64,000 nt of DNA from UBA2112 sp964596695 (GTDB lineage: Bacteria; Patescibacteriota; Saccharimonadia; Saccharimonadales; Saccharimonadaceae): contig CAZQVE010000003.1 of the NCBI GenBank assembly GCA_964596695.1, forward strand, positions 1 through 64,000, in the 5' to 3' direction. Under the pieces are notes generated by a model. The model saw only the letters and a program-made list of their open reading frames with translations, was not told the origin of the DNA and ran no database searches. Position numbers and translations under genes: made by a program. This document shows, piece after piece, positions 57,716-64,000 of the stretch (its first letter is position 1; every line of letters begins with the position of its first letter).

Positions 57716-59551
57716 ATGAGGAATAAAAGGTCTGCCGCCGAAAAAGAAACTTTAACAGGTACCCGGAGAAGCAGCGAACGTTTGCGTAAGCTTGAGCGTG
57801 GCGCATTAGCCGGTGCAATGGGCGCGACAGCACTTGTGGCTGCCGGCGCGCTTGTTCTTTCAAGCACCACTGTGAATTCAGCGCCAGAAGAAAAGGCTGC
57901 TTCCACGTCTCATGAGGTCGAACGAAACTATAATTATGTACCCCTTGCAACACAGATTGCTATCGGTGGTCGCTGGGATTATAGCGGCGACATGTTCGTC
58001 GGTATGCTACAGGGAACGAAGCGTCTCGAAGGCGATTGGGCTCAGCCAGTGCCCTATCCAGCGCAAATCGCACCGCTTGATCAGATAACGTTGGCACAGT
58101 CTTCTGACGAGGCCTACGCGATCGCTCGCGCTGATTATGAGGCCGCACGAGCCCGCGGCGAGCAAATCGTTATTACTGGATTCTCCGAGGGATCCGATCC
58201 GGCCGCTCGTTTGGGCACCGACATTGCGAACGAAAACGGCGGCGTATTGCCTGCGGGTGTTCGCGTCGTTGTCTTTGGCTCGCCTAACAGCGAGAAAGGT
58301 GTCTATGACAGTATTGTCGGACAGCTGATATGGCCAGAGCTGAATGCTGCCGGTATTCCGACGAATAACAGGTTACCCGCTGGTTCTGAAGAGCACGCAT
58401 CGCAAAACGACGTTTATGCCAATAGCGCCGACCAACACGTGATAGGCCAGCTTGCTATGTTGACCGACATCGGTTTCGGTCACCGTGTTACCGCACCATG
58501 GGAAGAAACACTCAGTTGGACAGATAGTAGTGGTGTTATTCACTATCGCGCGGATGTCGGTTTGCATCCGTGGGCACAGTTGGCAATGGCAAACGGCATG
58601 TATATGAATGATGGATACAATGATGCCTTAAACGACATGTTCCCAATCAATCCTGGCAACTTGTCGTCACCTCCGCGTCCGAACGCCGTTGCTGCGATTA
58701 GAGACTTGGCGCGAGCATTTGACGAGCAAGCGGGCACTGGCCAGCTGTTCCAAATGTTGGCATTGCCGATGTATCTTGGCGCGCCGTTGTTCCAGCTCGG
58801 TCTCGACATCGTTAATTACGGTCCGGATCTGGCTATTGGCGCCGTGGCGAACATACAAAACGGCATATTGAATATCCCGAACCAACTGCAGCAGATTCCA
58901 AACCAGTTACAGCATGCGGCCGACGCAGCGAACAAGGTTCCGGCTTCGGTTCAGGCGACGCTACATAACCTGCAACCCGTACCCCACGTTGCGTCTCCGA
59001 AGATGCCGCCAGCTGTTAAGGCGTCCGCTCGGGACATGAACCAAGCTATCGAATCTCTCGCGGCCAGCGTAAAGGGTCATGGCGAGGGTACGAAAGATTG
59101 GAACAAGCTTGTCGATCAGACCGTGACTAATATCAAGGACGCGATTCATGATGTAGCAGATCATGTTCCTGTGCCTGCTCCAGCCCCGGCTGCTGTTGAG
59201 GCACCCGCTCCTGCCCCCGCCCCAGTAGAAACTCCGGCTCCTGCGCCAGCTCCAGAAGTCGCCCCCGCTCCCGCTCCAGGACCGGCTCCGGAGAAACCTG
59301 TCCAGGAGGCGATCAACAACGCGATATCTCAAGCGAAAGATTTTGTAGAGTCTTTCGCCCCAGCTCCTGCGCCCGCTCCAGCCCCTGCACCGGTTGAAGC
59401 TCCCGCTCCAGCTCCGGCTCCCGCCCCTGCCCCTGCACCAGCGCCAGCGCCAGTTGAGTTACCGCCTGCACCAGCCCCTGTGAAGAACGCTGTCGATCAA
59501 GCAGCACAGGCTCTAAACAAGGCGCTCGGCGCATTCGCTCCGCAACATTAG
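57716..59551 (+). CDS. PE-PPE/cutinase-like secreted serine hydrolase, Pro-Ala repeats (2)
   Basis: 611 residues. Basic N-terminus and signal/TM segment (LAGAMGATALVAAGALVLSS). Hydrolase domain with ITGFSEGSDPAA (Ser 157), SQNDVYANSADQH (Asp/His) and VGLHPWAQL. A helical region follows, then two blocks of PAPAPA repeats (about residues 480-530 and 555-590) around a short helical segment. The repeats look like cell-wall-spanning linkers. Paralogue of the gene before it; strong coding, no frameshift. Confidence 0.77.
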   Translation: MRNKRSAAEKETLTGTRRSSERLRKLERGALAGAMGATALVAAGALVLSSTTVNSAPEEKAASTSHEVERNYNYVPLATQIAIGGRWDYSGDMFVGMLQGTKRLEGDWAQPVPYPAQIAPLDQITLAQSSDEAYAIARADYEAARARGEQIVITGFSEGSDPAARLGTDIANENGGVLPAGVRVVVFGSPNSEKGVYDSIVGQLIWPELNAAGIPTNNRLPAGSEEHASQNDVYANSADQHVIGQLAMLTDIGFGHRVTAPWEETLSWTDSSGVIHYRADVGLHPWAQLAMANGMYMNDGYNDALNDMFPINPGNLSSPPRPNAVAAIRDLARAFDEQAGTGQLFQMLALPMYLGAPLFQLGLDIVNYGPDLAIGAVANIQNGILNIPNQLQQIPNQLQHAADAANKVPASVQATLHNLQPVPHVASPKMPPAVKASARDMNQAIESLAASVKGHGEGTKDWNKLVDQTVTNIKDAIHDVADHVPVPAPAPAAVEAPAPAPAPVETPAPAPAPEVAPAPAPGPAPEKPVQEAINNAISQAKDFVESFAPAPAPAPAPAPVEAPAPAPAPAPAPAPAPAPVELPPAPAPVKNAVDQAAQALNKALGAFAPQH

Positions 59552-59706
59552 ACAAAAGTGAATAATCGTTGTATTTATAACATTCACTAGTTTTACACAG
59601 ATTGGTATCCGTTCGCTACCGTAAAATGAAGATAAGCTGATTTTGAGTAATCCTATAGCGTGCTCAAAATGCTTCACCCCTGTTAAGAATTGTAAGATAT
59701 TTCATA

Positions 59707-59735
59707 TTGACTTTTCTTTCAGTATACGTTACTCT
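59707..59735 (+). promoter_or_regulatory. Promoter of the third hydrolase gene
   Basis: TTGACT (59707-59712), 17 bp, TACTCT (59730-59735). The leader contains AGGGG before the ATG at 59779. Confidence 0.7.
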
Positions 59736-59778
59736 CGCCGCACAACTTGTAACGCGGTGGGGGAAATAGGGGTTCCAT

Positions 59779-60810
59779 ATGCCTAAGCGGAATATACCGT
59801 CTGGCGAAATCAATACAGTAAATAGGAGCGCAAGCGAAGCTTACGAGCAAGAGCGTGGACGCTTTCTAGCGGTAAAAAAGATCGGCGCGGCAGCACTTGT
59901 TGCGACCTCGGGGCTGTTTATGGCTGCGGGGGTCGCTAACGCTAATCCGGGTGTCAACATTGAAGTTGGCGGTGCTACTGATAATCAGAGCATATTTATC
60001 GACCAAGAATTACACCAGAACGGTTCTGTCTTGCCGGGTGAAATAGCAGTTCCAATTCATTATCCTGCTGAGATGGGTCCGTTCGTTGGCCAAACTCCGA
60101 CGAACGTGTCAAATGAAATTGGCGTAAACGCCGTCAAACAGGCGGTTCACGACGCACTTGCGAATAACCCTGGTCAGCCGATTACGCTGTGGGGCTTTTC
60201 TCAGGGCGCTATGGTTACTGATGACGCTGCGGCTCAGCTTCGCAAAGAAGGTATCGTCGTAAATGTCGAGAACAGTGGCGATGGCATGGGTGCGGCTGGT
60301 ATTACTAACAGTGATATAGCAAAAACCTTTAGTCCGATCGTCAGATCGTTCGGTATTCCGATCGGCGAAGTCGCACCTGTCCCGGGTACTGTTGAAAAGC
60401 TGGATGCAAACGATGTTTGGGCGAGCAATCAGGCTGGTGATATCGGCAAGATATTTAACAACGCCATGAATATGGGCGGTCACCGTATTATCGGTGCCAA
60501 CGAAGTTCCTACGCAGGTCTTCAACGTCAACGGCGTGACATACGAAATCTACAATGGCACGATTCCACTTCCTCCGGGTGCAGTTGACGGACCTGCCGGT
60601 CCTGTTGCTCCAGGTGAGGTACAGTCTCCGCAGGTACAACCCGAGTCTGCCCAGTTACCTGTATCGCCTGCCGTAGAAGCAGAAGTCGTGGATCAAATGG
60701 TAGACGTAGTTCCACAATACAACGAGCCAGTACAATCCATAGATCAATATGTCGCTGACGAAATCGTTCCGGACTGGAGCACTGCTGATCCTCTCGGTCT
60801 AGGCTACTAA
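59779..60810 (+). CDS. PE-PPE/cutinase-like secreted serine hydrolase (3)
   Basis: 343 residues. Signal peptide (IGAAALVATSGLFMAAGVANA, likely cut after ANA). Compact hydrolase domain with LWGFSQGAMVTD (Ser 141), LDANDVWASN (Asp) and NMGGHRIIG (His). The C-terminal ~80 residues are Pro/Val/Gln-rich without PAPA runs. The shortest of the three; GFSQGA is the form closest to cutinase/PE-PPE enzymes. Secreted, substrate unknown. Confidence 0.78.
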   Translation: MPKRNIPSGEINTVNRSASEAYEQERGRFLAVKKIGAAALVATSGLFMAAGVANANPGVNIEVGGATDNQSIFIDQELHQNGSVLPGEIAVPIHYPAEMGPFVGQTPTNVSNEIGVNAVKQAVHDALANNPGQPITLWGFSQGAMVTDDAAAQLRKEGIVVNVENSGDGMGAAGITNSDIAKTFSPIVRSFGIPIGEVAPVPGTVEKLDANDVWASNQAGDIGKIFNNAMNMGGHRIIGANEVPTQVFNVNGVTYEIYNGTIPLPPGAVDGPAGPVAPGEVQSPQVQPESAQLPVSPAVEAEVVDQMVDVVPQYNEPVQSIDQYVADEIVPDWSTADPLGLGY

Positions 60811-60865
60811 TCGCCCGTACATTGACTAACGTCACTGAGACAGCTTGCGTGCTATCATAGTGCTA

Positions 60866-62857
60866 ATGGCATTTACAGATAGACCATCCGATGAGAAGCT
60901 GTCTCAGATTGACCCATGGCTGAGACCCTATCGTCAAAAACTAAAAAGACGATTGAAGTATACGGGGGTATACGCCGACCGTATCCTGGAGGGGATGAAG
61001 GTCGAAGATTTCGCACTTGGTCATCTATATTTCGGCTTACACAAAACAGACACCGGATGGGTGTTCCGTGATTGGGCGCCTGCAGCTACGAAGATATATC
61101 TAATTGGTGAATTTTCATCGTGGAAAGACCATGAGGAATTCGCTCTTCAGCCATTAAAAAACGGCGAGTGGGAAGTCCGCTTGCCGAAGAGTACATTCAA
61201 ACACCTGAGCCACTACAAACTCCATGTTTATTGGGACGGCGGCGATGGTTACCGTGTGCCTGCATGGGCTACCTATGTCGTACAGGACCAAGAGACGAAG
61301 CTGTTTGATGCCGTCGTCTGGGATCCGAAAACGCCGCATAAGTGGCATGACGGCAAGTTCAGATCAAATCAGACGACCGGCAGAGAGCCGCTACTGATTT
61401 ATGAGGCTCACGTCGGTATGAGCGGCGAACACGCAGGCATCAGCACCTACAAGACATTCACAAGGGATATCATCCCGCGTATCAAAGCGGCTGGATACAA
61501 TGCAGTTCAACTTATGGCGATCGCCGAACACCCCTATTATGGTAGCTTCGGCTACCATGTATCAAGTTTTTTTGCACCAAGTTCCCGCTTTGGTACGCCG
61601 GATGACCTAAGGGCACTCGTTGACGCGGCACACCGAGCAGGTCTGCGCGTTATCATGGATATCGTTCATTCGCATGCCGTCAAAAACGAAGACGAGGGTA
61701 TTAGTCGTTACGACGGAACGCTGACGCAGTTTTTTCACGAGGGCGACCGCGGCGAGCATGACCAGTGGGACTCGCGCGTGTTTGACTATGGCAAGCCCCA
61801 GGTAGCACACTTCTTGCTCAGTAACTGTCGTTACTGGATGGACGAGTTCCATATGGACGGCTTCCGGTTCGACGGCGTTACCAGCATGCTCTATACCCAT
61901 CATGGTATGGGAACTGATTTTGATAGTTATGACAAATATTTCGAGGATATCGATGACGATGCTCTCGCCTACTTGACCCTAGCAAACCGACTGATTCATC
62001 GACTCGATTTCGGTGCGATAACGGTTGCCGAGGATATGAGCGGTATGCCGGGGCTGGCCGCGCCCGTAAGAGATGGCGGTATCGGCTTTGATTACCGGCT
62101 CAGCATGGGAACACCCGACCTTTGGATCAAGTACGTCAAGAATCTCAAGGATGAGCAGTGGCAAGTATCGCAGCTATATCATGAGTTGAGTCAGCATCGG
62201 CCCGAGGAGCACACCATCAGCTACGCCGAAAGTCATGATCAAGCGCTGGTCGGTGACAAGACGCTGATGTTTCGCTTGGCCGACAAAGAGATATACGATC
62301 ATATGACGGTCGGTGACGAAAACCTAACAATCGACCGCGCACTGGCACTGCACAAAATGATCCGGCTTCTTACCGCCAGCCTACACCATGGCGGATACCT
62401 GAACTTCATGGGCAACGAGTTCGGCCATCCGGAGTGGATCGACTTCCCCAGGGAGGATAACGGCTGGTCGTATCACTATGCCCGCCGCCAATGGTCGCTT
62501 CGTGACGACAAAAACCTCAAGTATCAGTACTTAGCACGATTCGACAAAGTTATCGTCAAGATCGTCGACACGCTTCGCCGGCAGCCTTCACACGTACTCA
62601 CCAACGACGGCGATCACGTCATCGCCTTTATGCGAGGCGACCTGCTGTTCGTGTTCAACTTCCATCCAACCGAGTCGTTTACTGATTACGGGCTGTCTGT
62701 TCCCGAAGGCGACTACACCGTTGTCGTAACCTCGGACGGCAAGAGCTTCGGTGGATTCGGCCGCATAGATATAGGGATGTCCTACCCCGCGGATAAACAC
62801 GGTGTCAAACTATACCTCCCCGCCAGAACTGCTATTGTGCTGCAGCGGCAACGGTAG
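60866..62857 (+). CDS. glgB: 1,4-alpha-glucan branching enzyme
   Basis: 663 residues from the ATG at 60866; TATCAT (60853-60858) is 7 nt upstream (leaderless). N-terminal CBM48 (GWVFRDWAPAATKIYLIGEF), GH13 barrel with VIMDIVHSHAVKN, nucleophile Asp in DGFRFDGVTS, acid Glu in ITVAEDMSG, Asp in YAESHDQAL, and a C-terminal beta domain. Makes alpha-1,6 branches in glycogen. The layout resembles the GlgB clade close to eukaryotic branching enzymes. No other glycogen gene in the window. Confidence 0.95.
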   Translation: MAFTDRPSDEKLSQIDPWLRPYRQKLKRRLKYTGVYADRILEGMKVEDFALGHLYFGLHKTDTGWVFRDWAPAATKIYLIGEFSSWKDHEEFALQPLKNGEWEVRLPKSTFKHLSHYKLHVYWDGGDGYRVPAWATYVVQDQETKLFDAVVWDPKTPHKWHDGKFRSNQTTGREPLLIYEAHVGMSGEHAGISTYKTFTRDIIPRIKAAGYNAVQLMAIAEHPYYGSFGYHVSSFFAPSSRFGTPDDLRALVDAAHRAGLRVIMDIVHSHAVKNEDEGISRYDGTLTQFFHEGDRGEHDQWDSRVFDYGKPQVAHFLLSNCRYWMDEFHMDGFRFDGVTSMLYTHHGMGTDFDSYDKYFEDIDDDALAYLTLANRLIHRLDFGAITVAEDMSGMPGLAAPVRDGGIGFDYRLSMGTPDLWIKYVKNLKDEQWQVSQLYHELSQHRPEEHTISYAESHDQALVGDKTLMFRLADKEIYDHMTVGDENLTIDRALALHKMIRLLTASLHHGGYLNFMGNEFGHPEWIDFPREDNGWSYHYARRQWSLRDDKNLKYQYLARFDKVIVKIVDTLRRQPSHVLTNDGDHVIAFMRGDLLFVFNFHPTESFTDYGLSVPEGDYTVVVTSDGKSFGGFGRIDIGMSYPADKHGVKLYLPARTAIVLQRQR

Positions 62858-62874
62858 CATGAAATATTCTGATA

Positions 62875-62903
62875 TTGACGCCATTCCCCTTATGCTCTAA
62901 ACT
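62875..62903 (+). promoter_or_regulatory. Promoter of the prepilin genes
   Basis: TTGACG (62875-62880), 17 bp, TAAACT (62898-62903). AGGTGAGGAT then precedes the ATG at 62929. Confidence 0.7.
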
Positions 62904-62928
62904 ACCACTAAGATTATAAGGTGAGGAT

Positions 62929-63468
62929 ATGATTGCGATGAAAATCAGAAAAGGACATGAAGGTTTCACCCTTGTGGAACTCATCATCGTTATCGTTGTC
63001 ATCGGCATCCTTGCCGCAATCATCCTTGTAGCGTACAACGGCATCACCACTCAGGCGAAAAACACAAAAACAATAGCTGCGGTGGACAGCTGGATAAAAG
63101 GACTTCGTGTCTACGCGGCACAAAAAGGTAGCCTACCCCTCGACAACTCGTGTCTCGGTACCCTGACGACCTATCCTGGCGATGGGGGGTATTGCTGGGA
63201 TGGCACTTCTTGGGATGTAAGCAGCTCTTTCCTGAACAAGATGAAACCGTACATGGACGGCCAGCCCGAACCCGACACAAGCCCGGTAAATACCGTTAAC
63301 ACACAAAGGAGAGGTGCCTTTTATTATGGAAGTCACGATCCTCCGTACGTGTATATGATGCTAATCGGTGTTAGTAAGTGTCCGACTATTAGTGCCGGAA
63401 ATGCTATCAACACGATCACGCCATCAAGCCAGCCGGGAATCCACTGTATATATAAGCTTGATGAGTAA
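62929..63468 (+). CDS. Type IV prepilin-like protein
   Basis: 179 residues. A short basic leader ends at G before FTLVELIIVIVVIGILAAII, the prepilin peptidase site and hydrophobic helix with Glu at +5. The C-terminal globular part has four cysteines in two pairs (NSCLGT, GYCWDG, SKCPTI, IHCIYK), suggesting disulphides. Assembles into a type IV pilus, used by these epibionts for twitching and host attachment. Confidence 0.92.
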   Translation: MIAMKIRKGHEGFTLVELIIVIVVIGILAAIILVAYNGITTQAKNTKTIAAVDSWIKGLRVYAAQKGSLPLDNSCLGTLTTYPGDGGYCWDGTSWDVSSSFLNKMKPYMDGQPEPDTSPVNTVNTQRRGAFYYGSHDPPYVYMMLIGVSKCPTISAGNAINTITPSSQPGIHCIYKLDE

Positions 63469-63508
63469 CACATATCCCTGCGCCTCAAGTCGGAAAGATA
63501 TTATCACG

Positions 63509-64000
63509 ATGATTCCACTAAAAATTCAGAGCAAGAAAAGCGAAGGTTTCACTCTCGTAGAGCTTATTATCGTTATCGTAGTCATCGGTATCTTGGCGGC
63601 AATCATCCTGGTGGCGTACAGCGGGATTACGGAATCAGCGCAAAAGACCTCTATTGCGTCAGAGGTGAAGCAATGGGAAAAGCTATTTCAAGTATACAAA
63701 GCGCAGTTCGGAGAGTATCCTAAACCGGCAGCGGATCCGCCCCATGATGGCGGGCCTGGCTCTAGCGTTCCCGACGCCTACTGTCTGGGTACGGGGTTTC
63801 ATGATGTGAACGGCACTAGATATTGCTATGCCTATAACAATACGTCATACAGGGTTCAGGAGTCGAAAAACGCGACGCTTATGACTGAGTTAGCCAAAGT
63901 AGGCAGCGTACCGAAGAATTCAAAGAAGTATACTTACGGCAATGTAGAGGGACCGATTTTGCGCTGGTATAACGACAATAGTATTTTCATATATGGCGTA
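63509..64000 (+). CDS. Type IV prepilin-like protein, cut by window end
   Basis: 164 codons to the window edge with no stop. The leader MIPLKIQSKKSEG precedes FTLVELIIVIVVIGILAAII, identical to the preceding prepilin through the hydrophobic helix. The globular part differs, with cysteines in DAYCLGTG and RYCYAYN. Major and minor pilins or antigenic variants in tandem are both possible. Confidence 0.9.
   Translation, partial: MIPLKIQSKKSEGFTLVELIIVIVVIGILAAIILVAYSGITESAQKTSIASEVKQWEKLFQVYKAQFGEYPKPAADPPHDGGPGSSVPDAYCLGTGFHDVNGTRYCYAYNNTSYRVQESKNATLMTELAKVGSVPKNSKKYTYGNVEGPILRWYNDNSIFIYGV

Noticed and set aside
59160..59480. Short-period repeats resembling a CRISPR or satellite array
   Set aside because: They are codon repeats for Pro-Ala within a single open frame, with a variable period of about 6 bp and no spacers.
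14791..62857. Recoding of TGA as glycine, as in some CPR lineages
   Set aside because: TGA ends several genes with correct family lengths and in overlap junctions such as the atpG stop; no in-frame TGA is needed in any conserved protein.

Overview
The window looks like part of a chromosome of a Candidatus Saccharibacteria (TM7, Patescibacteria/CPR) member. This is an inference from gene content: a compact genome with short intergenic gaps, a complete F-type ATP synthase operon, type IV prepilins, a sortase, a DUF3048 protein, SmpB, and secreted PE-PPE/cutinase-like hydrolases of a kind otherwise typical of Actinobacteria, the usual hosts of these epibionts. TGA behaves as a stop codon throughout, which argues against the UGA-recoding CPR lineages. 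No rRNA and no CRISPR array were seen.

Region 1 (204-9272) is an AT-rich integrated element sitting at the 3' end of a tRNA-Glu(CTC) gene. It carries a large serine recombinase next to the tRNA, two very small genes, an unusual pseudoknot-like leader, and a membrane protein gene. It also carries a four-gene operon on the minus strand (type IIG restriction-modification enzyme, 2-TM membrane protein, small proline-rich protein, HEPN protein) bracketed by 52-bp inverted repeats. A branched structured RNA with a terminator precedes a small coiled-coil membrane protein. Reading the two element ends together shows that the recombinase reading frame crosses the attachment site, so integration replaces the enzyme's own 35-residue C-terminal tail with codons from the antisense of the tRNA.

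Region 2 (9340-35780) is core and lineage genes: a response regulator and histidine kinase, an ABC exporter, gltX, a PEGA/propeller membrane protein, a sortase, tRNA-Leu(CAA) preceded by a palindromic copy of its own 5' half, an NnrD-like protein, a guanylate-kinase-like protein, a probable ~540-nt non-coding RNA, xthA, smpB, pyrH, two GT4 glycosyltransferases, hydrolases, purF, a glutaredoxin and a zincin.

Region 3 (35859-43918) is the ATP synthase operon in the order I-B-E-F-H-A-[four small genes]-G-[one small gene]-D-C. The extra small genes are translationally coupled to their neighbours, and the first is flanked by a 23-bp duplication of the atpA 3' end.

Region 4 (43990-64000) holds a possible zeta-class carbonic anhydrase, small surface/secreted proteins, dusB, two tRNA-like genes with abnormal anticodon loops, a UvrD/RecB-type helicase-nuclease, a uracil methyltransferase, three consecutive PE-PPE-like secreted hydrolases with Pro-Ala-rich tails or linkers, glgB and two type IV prepilins, the last cut by the window end.

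Two start modes recur. Many core genes have a -10 box (TATAAT-like) 6-8 nt before the ATG and no Shine-Dalgarno, so they are probably leaderless. Many short lineage-specific genes instead have a Shine-Dalgarno, a stem-loop at the predicted 5' end of the transcript and their own terminator.
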